Source: Evansella clarkii
Lineage (GTDB): Bacteria; Bacillota; Bacilli; Bacillales; Salisediminibacteriaceae
Assembly: GCF_002019695.1 (NCBI RefSeq)
Contig: NZ_KV917376.1
Coordinates: forward strand, 340,118 to 404,117
Reading direction: 5' to 3'
DNA: 64,000 nt
Positions 9,259-22,335 of this stretch are shown piece by piece. A program made the position numbers and the translations under genes. Numbering within the stretch: position 1 is the stretch's first letter; each line of letters opens with the position of its first letter. The notes beneath the pieces were generated by a model that made no database searches, was not told where the DNA came from, and worked only from the letters and a program-made list of their open reading frames with translations.

Positions 9259-10086
9259 ATGGACGGGCAGAGGCGGAAACTTCCGCTCGTAATTTCAGTC
9301 CCCCATGGTGGTGTTTTAATCCCGGAAGGCCTTTTAAAGAAATGCCTTTTAACAAAGGAAGAAATTCTCCTTGACTGCGACACCTGGTCCCGGCATCTTT
9401 ATGATTTTAAGGACCTGGCAGAAGAATATGCTTATACAGAAATAGCCAGAATCGTATTAGATATGAACAGGTCAGTAAATGATCGTCCACCAGCCAACCC
9501 GGATGGCATAGTAAAAACTCTGTCGGTGGAAAACAAACAAGTCTGGCGCACACCTGCTGGCCTCACTGGCGGAGAAATTGATAATTTAATCAGAGAGCAT
9601 TATATCCCTTTTCACGAACGGCTGGAACAGGCAACTGCCAACCCGGCCGTTAAGCTCGGGATAGACTGCCATACCATGCTTGAAACCGGTCCAGCCCCGG
9701 ATAAAAAAAGCTGGGAGAAGCGCCCTCTTTTTTGTATCAGCAACAGAGGATCAGTTACCGGCGAATCAAACGGAGAACCTGTTACAGCTCCTCCAGAGCT
9801 GATCCAGAAATTAAAAGATATACTCGAGAAAAAATTCCGCGGCTTTGAAGGGACACAAGGGCACACTTCTCTAGTATCTATTAACACACCCTTTAGAGGC
9901 GGCTATATAACCCGGTATCACGGAACCCGAGGAACCATCCCCTGGATTCAGCTGGAAATAAACCGATCACTGTATTTAAAAAATGCAGCAAACCCTGCCT
10001 CTGTCCTTCCTGAAGAAACTGATCTTCGTCATCTGACAAAGATACGGGACATTTTATATGAAGCTTTTAGCGAGTTAACAGAATAA
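9259..10086 (+). CDS. N-formylglutamate amidohydrolase family protein
   Basis: 275-residue FGase-family hydrolase (the HutG type of N-formylglutamate deformylase). The N-terminal ISVPHGGVLIP, DMNRSVNDRP, the metal-site GIDCHTM, and GGYITRYHGTRG with the following IQLEINRSLY all fit the family. It starts 3 bp after the ATP-grasp gene, so it is the third gene of that operon. No other histidine-degradation gene is present, which makes a hut role unlikely here; it more plausibly cleaves an N-acyl-glutamate or gamma-glutamyl compound (inference). A strong terminator follows. Confidence 0.85.
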   Translation: MDGQRRKLPLVISVPHGGVLIPEGLLKKCLLTKEEILLDCDTWSRHLYDFKDLAEEYAYTEIARIVLDMNRSVNDRPPANPDGIVKTLSVENKQVWRTPAGLTGGEIDNLIREHYIPFHERLEQATANPAVKLGIDCHTMLETGPAPDKKSWEKRPLFCISNRGSVTGESNGEPVTAPPELIQKLKDILEKKFRGFEGTQGHTSLVSINTPFRGGYITRYHGTRGTIPWIQLEINRSLYLKNAANPASVLPEETDLRHLTKIRDILYEAFSELTE

Positions 10087-10103
10087 ACAGGTGGGTGCAC
10101 ACA

Positions 10104-10133
10104 CTGGAGGGCTTTCTGCCCTCCAGTTTTTTT
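10104..10133 (+). terminator. Rho-independent terminator of the ggt operon
   Basis: CTGGAGGGC and GCCCTCCAG-type arms around a short loop, followed directly by seven T. Confidence 0.9.
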
Positions 10134-10179
10134 GCAAGGAAGGTGTGGGAGGGAAAAGGACCGGACCGGGTTCACTGGG

Positions 10180-10490
10180 ACCGGGTGTTTAGCGGTGCCA
10201 CCTTGATGAAATAGCCTTTTCTCCCGTTTCCTCACTCATACTCCCTCCCGCAACGTGGCACCGGCGGACCGGGTTCGGATGGACCGGGTTCATAAGTGCC
10301 ACCTTGATGAAATAGCTTTTTCTCCCGTTTCCTCACCCATACTCCTTCCCGCAACGTGGCACCGGCGGACCGGGTTCGGATGGACCGGGTTCATAAGTGC
10401 CACCTTGATGACATAGCTTTTTCTCCCGTTTCCTAACTCATACTCCTTCCCGCAACATGGCACCGGCAGACCGGGTTCATAAGTGCCACG
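10180..10490. repeat. 101-bp tandem repeat (about 3 copies) with GGTGCCAC/GTGGCACC palindromes
   Basis: GTGCCACCTTGATG recurs at 10195, 10296 and 10397, each 101 bp apart, and a truncated copy begins at 10483. Each unit contains CTTTTTCTCCCGTTTCCT, then CGCAACGTGGCACCGGC, and a duplicated GGACCGGGTTC. The outer ends of the unit, GGTGCCAC and GTGGCACC, are complementary and lie about 60 bp apart. It sits in the convergent gap between the FGase gene and the rRNA operon. I see no coding potential. Confidence 0.85.
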
Positions 10491-10652
10491 TTGAATTACC
10501 TGCCGGTTTTCAAATCCTTATCTTCCTCGCTTAGCCAAACAATCCAGCACGCCGGTCAATTTTTACTTTTTGCATTTTCCATATGTAAAAGTTGCTTTCT
10601 TCTATTTATAAATACATTATTATCTGCCTCTAACCATCTGGCATCCTCTGGA

Positions 10653-10757
10653 CTTATCGTGCGAAACAGAGGACTTATCGCGCGAAATTCATACTTTATC
10701 ACGCCAAAATACCAGGTAAACGCGCCAGACTCAGTCCTTATCACGCCAACTTCAGAA
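10653..10757. repeat. 21-bp tandem array B1 (5 units)
   Basis: CTTATCGTGCGAAACAGAGG begins a series of units at 10653, 10674, 10695, 10716 and 10737, each exactly 21 bp. The shared core is TTATC(G/A)CGC(G/C)AAA. It lies between the 101-bp array and the 5S rRNA terminator. On the minus strand each unit reads TTTCGCGCGATAAG, resembling the TTTCG start of the two other 21-bp arrays in the window. Confidence 0.8.
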
Positions 10758-10783
10758 ATCTGTTACATTTTCCATATAGGAAC

Positions 10784-10817
10784 AAAAAAAAGACACCCTC
10801 AAAAGAGAATGTCTTTC
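10784..10817 (-). terminator. Terminator of the rRNA operon
   Basis: On the minus strand AAAGACA and TGTCTTT form a stem around about 13 bases, followed by a run of eight T. It lies directly after the 5S gene. Confidence 0.8.
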
Positions 10818-10821
10818 ATTT

Positions 10822-10938
10822 GCCCAGCGGCGTCCTACTCTCACAGGGGGAGAGCCCCCAACTACCATCGGCGCTGAAGAGCTTAACTACCGTGTTCGGC
10901 ATGGGAACGGGTGTGGCCTCTTCGCTATCGTCACTGGA
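10822..10938 (-). rRNA. 5S ribosomal RNA
   Basis: About 117 nt matching Bacillus 5S, with the conserved GCGAAGAGGCCACACCCGTT, CCGAACACGG and GAGAGTAGGACGCCGC segments in minus-strand reading. Last gene of the 16S-23S-5S operon. Confidence 0.97.
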
Positions 10939-11013
10939 CTATGAAGTTGAAAGGTTGCCCTCTCAAAACTGGATAACTTTTTCTGATTGATAATCTTGCT
11001 TAGTAAGACTTAT

Positions 11014-13947
<2,934 letters not shown>

Positions 13948-14336
13948 GTTTTTGCGGCAGATAACCGTCGGATATCTTCGTCAACTGCGCCTTCTCGTTC
14001 CTGTCGCGTATTGGTATACGCTCAGTCACTCGAAAGCTTGTTTCCTCGATCTCCTTGGTTCTCCTTGCAAAAACCTTAATAAAAGGTTTTTTACGCAATT
14101 ATGGCGTCTACATTTAGCCTTATCTAAGACACTCGGTTGTACTCGTTAAAAGTTTGCACTTTTAATTAAAACAACCGGTGATCATCAATCAGTTAATCGT
14201 TATCCAGTTTTCAAAGGGCAAAAGAATAACCTTCCTCTGGAAAGAGGAAAATCATTTTTGAGAGTATGACCTCTCAAAACTAAACAAAAAGTACCAAGCG
14301 AAGCTTTAAAAAGGTATGAGCCTTTTAAGCTCCTTA
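13948..14336 (-). other. 16S-23S internal transcribed spacer without tRNA genes
   Basis: A 389-bp spacer. I find no tRNA-Ile or tRNA-Ala cloverleaf in it. Near the 16S end it has CTCTCAAAACTAAACAAAAA (plus strand), part of the leader/spacer motif that also recurs in front of 16S and is typical of Bacillus rrn processing stems. Confidence 0.75.
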
Positions 14337-15906
<1,570 letters not shown>

Positions 15907-16029
15907 TTGAAACGAGTTTGATGTCTCTGACATCATTTAATTTGAAAGATTACTCTTTCGATTGACGGGATATTTAAAATATCCCACTTCGCTTGGCTTT
16001 TTGTTTAGTTTTCAAAGGTCAGTTTTTTA

Positions 16030-16106
<77 letters not shown>

Positions 16107-16162
16107 CCTGGCTGCTTAGTTAGTGTATCCTAAAAAGCTAACTTTGAGCAAGAGGTAAATTC

Positions 16163-16236
16163 TGGAGCGGGTGATGAGAATCGAACTCACGACATCAGCT
16201 TGGAAGGCTGAGGTTTTACCACTAAACTACACCCGC
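16163..16236 (-). tRNA. tRNA-Gly (TCC)
   Basis: 74 nt with CCA; acceptor GCGGGTG, anticodon loop CTTCCAA. Confidence 0.97.
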
Positions 16237-16265
16237 ATGATTATTAAACTCTTTAAAGATAAAAA

Positions 16266-16342
16266 TGGTCGGGAAGACAGGATTTGAACCTGCGACCCCC
16301 TGGTCCCAAACCAGGTGCTCTACCAAGCTGAGCCACTTCCCG
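16266..16342 (-). tRNA. tRNA-Pro (TGG)
   Basis: 77 nt with CCA; acceptor CGGGAAG, anticodon loop TTTGGGA. Confidence 0.97.
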
Positions 16343-16350
16343 ATAATTAA

Positions 16351-16427
16351 TGGCGCGCCCGAGAGGAGTCGAACCCCTAACCTTTTGATCCGTAGTCAAA
16401 CGCTCTATCCAATTGAGCTACGGGCGC
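16351..16427 (-). tRNA. tRNA-Arg (ACG)
   Basis: 77 nt with CCA; acceptor GCGCCCG, anticodon loop CTACGGA (A34 would be edited to inosine). Confidence 0.97.
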
Positions 16428-16477
16428 AGCTATTAAGTTATTAATTATGTTGCAATAACATAATTGATAAATATACA

Positions 16478-16563
<86 letters not shown>

Positions 16564-16587
16564 TTATTGTTTTTTAACGAGGTTTAT

Positions 16588-16616
16588 ATCATATCTCGTT
16601 ACAGACTAAATGTCAA
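16588..16616 (-). promoter_or_regulatory. Sigma-A promoter inside the tRNA cluster
   Basis: On the minus strand TTGACA (16611-16616) and TATGAT (16588-16593) are separated by exactly 17 bp. It lies in the 122-bp gap between the two tRNA-Leu genes and would drive tRNA-Leu(GAG), Arg, Pro, Gly, Ile and the rRNA genes. Confidence 0.85.
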
Positions 16617-16685
16617 TGGTTTTTCACAAAAAAATATCTGGTGATTCAGATTGCGATCACTCAGCTTATCCTCTTGTTTTATATA

Positions 16686-16770
16686 TGGTGCGGGTGAAGG
16701 GAGTCGAACCCCCACGCCCGAAGGCACTAGATCCTAAGTCTAGCGCGTCTGCCAATTCCGCCACACCCGC
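16686..16770 (-). tRNA. tRNA-Leu (TAG)
   Basis: 85 nt with CCA and long variable arm; anticodon loop CTTAGGA. Confidence 0.96.
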
Positions 16771-16789
16771 ACATATTTAAATTTACAAA

Positions 16790-16865
16790 TGGCGGTCCCG
16801 ACGGGAATCGAACCCGCGATCTCCTGCGTGACAGGCAGGCATGTTAACCGCTACACCACGGGACC
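16790..16865 (-). tRNA. tRNA-Asp (GTC)
   Basis: 76 nt with CCA; acceptor GGTCCCG, anticodon loop CTGTCAC. Confidence 0.97.
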
Positions 16866-16878
16866 ACTTGAAATTTAC

Positions 16879-16954
16879 TGGTGGAGGATGACGGGCTCGA
16901 ACCGCCGACCCCCTGCTTGTAAGGCAGGTGCTCTCCCAACTGAGCTAATCCTCC
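16879..16954 (-). tRNA. tRNA-Val (TAC)
   Basis: 76 nt with CCA; acceptor GGAGGAT, anticodon loop CTTACAA. Confidence 0.97.
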
Positions 16955-17022
16955 AGTTTCATATAAACTGGCAATCTGTCTATAGTACTTTAACCGCCTG
17001 TTACTTACATGTAAAAAATAAT

Positions 17023-17097
17023 TGGTGACCCGTACGGGATTCGAACCCGTGTTACCGCCGTGAAAGGGCGGTGTCTTAACCACTTGACCAACGGGCC
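17023..17097 (-). tRNA. tRNA-Glu (TTC)
   Basis: 75 nt with CCA; acceptor GGCCCGT, anticodon loop CTTTCAC. Confidence 0.97.
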
Positions 17098-17112
17098 AGC
17101 CTGAAAATAAAC

Positions 17113-17203
17113 TGGCGGAGAAGGAGGGATTTGAACCCTCGCGCCGCTTACGCGACCTACACCCTTAGCAGGGGCGCCTCTTCAGCCACTTGAGTACTTC
17201 TCC
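17113..17203 (-). tRNA. tRNA-Ser (GCT)
   Basis: 91 nt with CCA and a long variable arm; anticodon loop CTGCTAA. Confidence 0.97.
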
Positions 17204-17206
17204 GTC

Positions 17207-17282
17207 TGGCTCCACAGGCAGGACTCGAACCTGCGACCGATCGGTTAACAGCCGATTGCTCTACCAACTGAGCTACTGTGGA
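17207..17282 (-). tRNA. tRNA-Asn (GTT)
   Basis: 76 nt with CCA; acceptor TCCACAG, anticodon loop CTGTTAA. First tRNA of the cluster. Confidence 0.97.
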
Positions 17283-17308
17283 ATAATGTTTCGTTAGCGA
17301 CTTTTTAC

Positions 17309-17337
17309 ATTTTACATAAACACAGTCGCAAAGTCAA
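17309..17337 (-). promoter_or_regulatory. Promoter P2 of the tRNA-rRNA operon
   Basis: TTGACT (17332-17337) and TAAAAT (17309-17314) with a 17-bp spacer on the minus strand. The initial transcribed region reads AAAAAGTCGCTAACGAAAC. Confidence 0.85.
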
Positions 17338-17397
17338 TAAGTTTTTTTAGTTTTTAACTTCAATCTTGTCTGTGCTGTTTTTGTCAGCGACTTTTAT

Positions 17398-17426
17398 AAT
17401 ATAACACAACACCGACAGCTCGTCAA
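17398..17426 (-). promoter_or_regulatory. Promoter P1 of the tRNA-rRNA operon
   Basis: TTGACG (17421-17426) and TATATT (17398-17403) with a 17-bp spacer on the minus strand. It lies 89 bp upstream of P2 and is followed by AAAAGTCGCTGACAAAAAC, nearly the same start as P2: a duplicated promoter. Confidence 0.85.
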
Positions 17427-17433
17427 TGTTTTC

Positions 17434-17895
17434 TCAGGAAAATGTTTTAACCTTAGTAATTATCCCTTTACACCGGCCGCACACATACTTTTTCGTATCA
17501 AACTGCCGCTTACGCTGAAACTGGGCACTGCATTTTGTGCATTTATATATATGAACCTTTGTGGATTTTTTCTTCATCTCAGGTATCGTCTGACAGAACC
17601 TGGATCCACCAACCTTCTTTAATAGAAGTTTAAAATCCCGATCCTTGTGCTGGTAACCACGTCCCGCCAGATGAAGGTGGTAATGGCAGAGTTCGTGTTT
17701 CACTATTTTGATTAGCTCTTCTTCGCCAAAGTACTCTAAATGTTTTGGGTTGATATCAATATTATGTGTGGAAAGAGAATACCTCCCTCCAGTAGTTCTC
17801 AGGCGGCTGTTAAAAAACGCTTTATGTCTGAATGGCAGCCCAAAAGACTCCAGTGAGACAGTTTCTGTAAGTATCTGCAATTCCTCGTCATTCAT
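17434..17895 (-). CDS. sprT: SprT-like zinc metalloprotease-fold protein
   Basis: 153 residues. The zincin motif HELCHYHLH is near residue 67, and a C-terminal zinc ribbon has a CTKC pair followed by CGRC. This is the SprT/YdcK family whose cellular role in bacteria is unsettled. In B. subtilis ydcK lies near ydcI (tex), as here. The promoters of the tRNA operon begin directly downstream of its stop. Confidence 0.9.
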   Translation of the reverse strand: MNDEELQILTETVSLESFGLPFRHKAFFNSRLRTTGGRYSLSTHNIDINPKHLEYFGEEELIKIVKHELCHYHLHLAGRGYQHKDRDFKLLLKKVGGSRFCQTIPEMKKKSTKVHIYKCTKCSAQFQRKRQFDTKKYVCGRCKGIITKVKTFS

Positions 17896-18146
17896 TCGTT
17901 ACTCCCCCGATCAATAACAATTCAATTAAACAAAATAAAAACATTCTCCATTTTTTTGAAAAATAGTGTGATAGCAGAAAAAAATGGGGTATACAAAATA
18001 TAATAATTTTATCACATGGTACATAGGCAAACCTGGCGTTCCAATCTTTTTGTATAAAGGAATAACAAAGACAGCCATATCGTCATATATTTATTAATAA
18101 TTATATGAGGATATTTTCTCACCACACCAGGAAAGGAGGAGGTTTT

Positions 18147-18296
18147 ATGCCTTCGTGGCTTCAGAGACAATTAGAGGAAGCCTATCAGCGAAAAGATTTA
18201 AAAAGGGTCCGGCTGTTAAACCAATGCTGGTTTTATTATAGAGAAACTATCCCTCACTCATCCGGGGACAATGATTCTGCTTACCAAAAAAGATAA
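18147..18296 (+). CDS. cmpA: CmpA, cortex morphogenetic protein
   Basis: 49 residues from the ATG at 18147, which is preceded by AAAGGAGGAGG; the frame is open further upstream, but that part lacks family similarity. The pattern WLQRQLEEAYQRKDLKRVRL followed by LNQCWFYYR matches B. subtilis CmpA, a small spore protein that acts with SpoIVA and ClpXP in the quality control of coat and cortex assembly. It is somewhat longer at the C terminus than the 37-residue B. subtilis protein. Its presence implies a spore former. Confidence 0.88.
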   Translation: MPSWLQRQLEEAYQRKDLKRVRLLNQCWFYYRETIPHSSGDNDSAYQKR

Positions 18297-18482
18297 GAAA
18301 ACCTGAATATCCCCCTATCGTCCTTAAATACATACATTTGAGGGCGGGGTTTTCATTTTCCATCTGTATACTTAGGTTAATAAGTTGACTCTGTTTAATC
18401 CTGTTGCTGATTTTTATATCAGGCCATTCCCGTGCACGGGCATCGCGTCAGTTACTTAGGGAAAGTCCAACAAGGTGAATAA
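18297..18482. other. Intergenic segment after cmpA
   Basis: Contains CCCC/GGGG arms followed by TTTTCATTTT near 18311-18358, which could end cmpA transcription weakly, and a short CCCGTGCACGGG palindrome near 18429. I see no gene. Confidence 0.35.
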
Positions 18483-18516
18483 GTTAAAAATCCCTCTGCA
18501 GCAGAGGGATTTTAAC
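18483..18516 (-). terminator. Terminator of tex (also usable from cmpA)
   Basis: GTTAAAA-TCCCTCTGC and GCAGAGGGA-TTTTAAC form a long, nearly perfect palindrome just downstream of the tex stop. The A/T-rich flanks make it bidirectional. Confidence 0.8.
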
Positions 18517-18527
18517 TTGTATAACTC

Positions 18528-20726
18528 CTATACCTGATCTGCGGGTTTAAGCATTGTTAGTGCTATTCTGCCTTTTTTCGTATCCACCGAATCGACCCAT
18601 ACAGTTACTACATCTCCCACAGAAACCACTTCCATTGGGTGTTTTACAAACCGGCTGGCAAGTTTGGAAATATGAACAAGTCCGTCCTGCTTTACTCCAA
18701 TATCAACAAATGCTCCAAAATCAACGACGTTACGAACTGTTCCTTGAAGTTCCATGCCGGAAGACAAGTCTTCCATCGTTAACACATCTGTTTTTAACAA
18801 AGGCTTCGGAACATCATCCCGCGGATCTCTTCCAGGACGTGCAAGAGCGTCAAGAATATCCTTTAAGGTAGGTTCACCAACCTCAAACTTCCGGGCAAGA
18901 TCCTGAATGGCTATCCCTTTCAGCTTTTCTTCAACGGCATCTGTGCCCAGCTCTCCCATGTTTATATTAAGGTGATCCATTATTTCCTTTGTAACTTTAT
19001 AACTTTCCGGGTGAATGCCTGTCCTGTCCAGAGGCTGATTGCCATCAATCACACGCAGGAAACCGATACACTGCTCATATGTTTTCGCACCAAGCCTCGG
19101 AACTTTTTTCAGCTGGCTGCGGTTTGCATATTTCCCTTGCTCTTCCCTGAATTTCACGATGTTGTTTGCTACAGATTTCGATAACCCGGATACATACTGC
19201 AGAAGTGATGAAGAAGCAGTGTTCACGTTTACGCCCACTTTGTTTACCACTGTTTCTACTACAAAAGTCAGAGAATCATTAAGTCTGGACTGAGTCACAT
19301 CATGCTGGTACTGACCAACACCTACAGCTTTCGGATCGATTTTTACAAGCTCAGCAAGCGGGTCCTGAATTCGCCTTGCAATAGAAACGGCACTTCGTTC
19401 TTCCACTTGTAATTCCGGAAACTCTTCTTTAGCAAGCTTGGAGGCGGAATAGACGCTGGCACCTGCCTCATTGACAATTAAGTAATATAGTTTATCGTTC
19501 AAATCTTTAATAATATCGGCGATAAACTGTTCCGTTTCCCGGGAAGCTGTACCATTTCCGATAGCTACCATCTCAATATTGAACTGCTCTATATATTCTT
19601 TTACTTTGGCAGCCGCTTCCTTCACTTGACTTTTAGGAGGCGTAGGATAAATAACATCAATAGCGAGAACTTTACCTGTTTCGTCAACCACAGCAAGCTT
19701 GCAGCCTGTCCTGTAGGCAGGGTCAACCCCAAGAACTATTCTGTCTTTTAACGGGGGCTGGAGCAGCAGGTTCCTAAGGTTTTCTGAAAAAATATGAATG
19801 GCCTGTTCTTCAGCTTTTTCTGTTACTTCGTTACGAATTTCCCTTTCGATGGAGGGTTCAATCAAACGTTTATATCCATCTTCAACAGCAGCAAGCAGCT
19901 CCTCTTTCGCGACGGTTTGTCTTCCTTTTAGTACCCTTTTCTCCAGCCAGGATAAAACTCTGTCCCTTGGGGGGATAACAGTAACTTTCAGGACGCCTTC
20001 TTTTTCTCCCCTGTTTAAAGCAAGCACCCTGTGCGGCACGATGCGCTTCACCTCTTCAGAGTACTCATAATACATTTCAAATATTTCTTTTTCATCCTCA
20101 GCCTTGGCTTTTTTCTCAGAGGAGATTTTCCCCTCAGTAAATGTCATTTGGCGGATTTGTTTACGAATATCAGCGTCATCTGACAGATACTCGCTTATAA
20201 TGTCCTGCGCTCCCTGAACTGCATCCTCTATTGTATGTACTTCTTTTTCTTCATTAATATACTTCTCCGCTTCCTTCTGTACAGACCCTTGCTGAGGCAA
20301 GGCGAATATCCACTGAGCAAGAGGCTCCAGACCTTTTTCTTTTGCAACGGTAGCCTTGGTTCTTCTCTTTTGTTTATAAGGGCGGTAAAGGTCTTCCACT
20401 TCCTGTAGTTTAGCAGCTTTTTCAATGCTTCCTTTCAGCTCATCAGTGAGTTTTCCCTGTTCGTCAATGGAGCGTATCACTTCTTCCTTTCGCTTTGAAA
20501 GGTTAGTTGCATAAGTCCAGCTTTCTAATATATTGCGGATTTGCTCCTCATCCATACCGCCTGTCAGCTCTTTTCTGTAGCGTGCGATAAACGGTACGGT
20601 ATTTCCTTCTTCAGCCAGTTCAATAACTTGCTTTATCTTATTTTCTTTTAATTGTATTTGCTTAGTTACCTGTGTAAGAATTACCTGTTGTTCTGCCGAC
20701 CATTCCATTTGTAAAACAACCTCCAT
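18528..20726 (-). CDS. tex: Tex family S1 RNA-binding transcription accessory protein
   Basis: 732 residues. In order: helical Tex N-terminal region (1-200), YqgF/RNase-H-like domain with VLGVDPAYRTGCKLAVVD (about 335-460), helix-hairpin-helix region with VNVNTASSSLLQYVSGL (about 505-570), and a C-terminal S1 domain with GTVRNVVDFGAFVDIG (about 650-720). Tex binds nucleic acid and affects transcription in several bacteria. Two starts have Shine-Dalgarno signals, the ATG at 20726 (GAGGAG) and the ATG at 20708 (GGAGG); I keep the longer one without certainty. It is conserved next to the sigma-B operon in Bacillus. Confidence 0.92.
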   Translation of the reverse strand: MEVVLQMEWSAEQQVILTQVTKQIQLKENKIKQVIELAEEGNTVPFIARYRKELTGGMDEEQIRNILESWTYATNLSKRKEEVIRSIDEQGKLTDELKGSIEKAAKLQEVEDLYRPYKQKRRTKATVAKEKGLEPLAQWIFALPQQGSVQKEAEKYINEEKEVHTIEDAVQGAQDIISEYLSDDADIRKQIRQMTFTEGKISSEKKAKAEDEKEIFEMYYEYSEEVKRIVPHRVLALNRGEKEGVLKVTVIPPRDRVLSWLEKRVLKGRQTVAKEELLAAVEDGYKRLIEPSIEREIRNEVTEKAEEQAIHIFSENLRNLLLQPPLKDRIVLGVDPAYRTGCKLAVVDETGKVLAIDVIYPTPPKSQVKEAAAKVKEYIEQFNIEMVAIGNGTASRETEQFIADIIKDLNDKLYYLIVNEAGASVYSASKLAKEEFPELQVEERSAVSIARRIQDPLAELVKIDPKAVGVGQYQHDVTQSRLNDSLTFVVETVVNKVGVNVNTASSSLLQYVSGLSKSVANNIVKFREEQGKYANRSQLKKVPRLGAKTYEQCIGFLRVIDGNQPLDRTGIHPESYKVTKEIMDHLNINMGELGTDAVEEKLKGIAIQDLARKFEVGEPTLKDILDALARPGRDPRDDVPKPLLKTDVLTMEDLSSGMELQGTVRNVVDFGAFVDIGVKQDGLVHISKLASRFVKHPMEVVSVGDVVTVWVDSVDTKKGRIALTMLKPADQV

Positions 20727-20897
20727 CCATCCTTTTCTCCTCTTAAAGAAAGAAAAGGATACATTAATCTTATCTGATTATACTCCATATCGTTTACATG
20801 TTAAACCCGGGATAACACCAGTTACAACGAGCGAGAATCTCCGCACTTGGATTTCTTTCCCTTTAGATAACCTGCCGCACTCCAGCATGAGGAAAAA

Positions 20898-20926
20898 TAA
20901 AAAACCACCGGTGTTTAGCCGGTGGT
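20898..20926 (-). terminator. Terminator of the sigma-B operon
   Basis: On the minus strand ACCACCGG and CCGGTGGT form a stem followed by TTTTTTATTTTT, 15 bp after the rsbX stop. Confidence 0.88.
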
Positions 20927-20940
20927 AAATTTAAATAGTT

Positions 20941-21546
20941 TCAGGATGCTATTTTTCCAACCATAATAGTTGTATCATCATCTGATATCTCCATCATATC
21001 CAGGAGCTGCTGGAGGATAAACTTCGGTGAACCCATTCTTGTAAAAAGAGAGTGGTAATACGGATCAAAATCCAGCCCGTCAGAATGAAGAATAAAGGAC
21101 ATACCTTTTTCAAATGGAAGCTTCTGCAGACGAAAGTTTTGTTTCCTTCCCGAGAGATATCCTCTTGAAGGCACCGGCCTGTACAATTTACCACTCGGTT
21201 TGTAAAAAATACAGCCGATGTTGCCTACATTACAATATATAATTTCCTGGGTATCCATATCGAGTTTAATAATTGTCAGCACAGCTCCACGCTTCTGCCA
21301 CATTAAATCATTGCATTCAGACATAAGTGTTTCAACATCTAAATGATGATTAGAACGGATGAAACTTATAGCAGCGTCAGAAGCCTCGTTAGCTTCCTCA
21401 CCGCTCCCAAGCCCATCGGCCATCGCACAGAGAAAATAGCCTTCTGTCCTTATAAGAAAAAACGCATCTCCTGAACACCAGTTACCCTTCTTAGCAACGT
21501 TGTAAGTACTAACTTCAATTCCTTCCAGTTGCTGATGTTCAATCAT
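20941..21546 (-). CDS. rsbX: RsbX, PP2C-type serine phosphatase
   Basis: 201-residue PP2C phosphatase; ADGLGSGEEANEASDAA is the metal-binding motif of the family, and LHSDGLDFDPYY is a further match. RsbX removes phosphate from RsbS and RsbR and so resets the stressosome after stress. It starts immediately after the sigB stop (TAA ATG), and it is the last gene of the operon. Confidence 0.93.
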   Translation of the reverse strand: MIEHQQLEGIEVSTYNVAKKGNWCSGDAFFLIRTEGYFLCAMADGLGSGEEANEASDAAISFIRSNHHLDVETLMSECNDLMWQKRGAVLTIIKLDMDTQEIIYCNVGNIGCIFYKPSGKLYRPVPSRGYLSGRKQNFRLQKLPFEKGMSFILHSDGLDFDPYYHSLFTRMGSPKFILQQLLDMMEISDDDTTIMVGKIAS

Positions 21547-22335
21547 TTATAAGCACTCCGTGGGTTCGATTCTGATTGATTCTCTCAGCTTCTGAAGTGC
21601 CCGCCTCTGAAGCCTGGACACATGCATCTGGGAAATCCCCAGCTCTTCGCCTGTTTCCTTCTGGCTCAGGTTTTCAAAATATGTGAGTTGCAGAATCTGC
21701 TTCTCCCTGTCAGTCAGTACGGTGAAAGCTTTCTCTAACAGGAGCTGCTGGTCTGTCTTTTCATAGCCGTCTTCTGTAGTCCCGACCAGATCAAGCAGCG
21801 TTACAGCACTTCCCTCATCATCCGCCTCTATAGACCGGTCTACAGAAAGTGCCTGATAGCTTTTGCCCATTTCCATTGTTTCCAGTACTTCTTCCTCCGA
21901 AACCTCAAGATAATCGGCAATTTCTTCTACCCTTGGAGAACGCTGAAGTTCTGTAGTAAGCTCTTCTACTGCGCTTTTTATCTTAGGGCCAAGTTCCTTA
22001 ATCCTTCGGGGTACATGAACACTCCATGTTTTATCTCTGATAAATCTTTTGATTTCCCCGACGATAGTTGGAACGGCAAAGGATTCAAAGCTCCGGCCGA
22101 AAGAGGGGTCAAAACGGCGAAAAGCTGCCAGAAGACCGATCATTCCAACTTGTATTAAGTCTTCGTCATGCCGCTGCCCTTTTGAGAACTTTCTTGCAAG
22201 AGCATGAACAAGACTCTCAAATTCGAGAACAAGTTTTGTCTGAATTTCTTCGTCTTCTGTTTCCTGGAATTCTTTGATCCATTCCAGTACCTGCTCTTTA
22301 TTGTTTTGGTGCTTCCGTTGAGATCCCGTTGCCAT
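21547..22335 (-). CDS. sigB: RNA polymerase sigma-B factor
   Basis: 262 residues from the ATG at 22335, which has GAGGTGG upstream; another ATG at 22350 lacks a good site. Sigma-70 region 2 (LIQVGMIGLLAAFRRFDPSF), region 3 (KTWSVHVPRRIKELGPKI) and region 4 with the helix-turn-helix SQKETGEELGISQMHVSRL are clear. EEEVLETMEMGKSYQALSVD is almost identical to B. subtilis SigB. It directs the general stress response and is held by RsbW until released by RsbV. Its start lies inside the rsbW reading frame. Confidence 0.97.
   Translation of the reverse strand: MATGSQRKHQNNKEQVLEWIKEFQETEDEEIQTKLVLEFESLVHALARKFSKGQRHDEDLIQVGMIGLLAAFRRFDPSFGRSFESFAVPTIVGEIKRFIRDKTWSVHVPRRIKELGPKIKSAVEELTTELQRSPRVEEIADYLEVSEEEVLETMEMGKSYQALSVDRSIEADDEGSAVTLLDLVGTTEDGYEKTDQQLLLEKAFTVLTDREKQILQLTYFENLSQKETGEELGISQMHVSRLQRRALQKLRESIRIEPTECL

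Noticed and set aside
10491-10877. 128-codon open frame over the 21-bp array and 5S end
   Set aside because: It runs through repeats, a terminator and part of the 5S gene; no ribosome site and no protein-like features.
13948-14336. tRNA genes in the 16S-23S spacer
   Set aside because: No acceptor stem or T-loop consensus found there.
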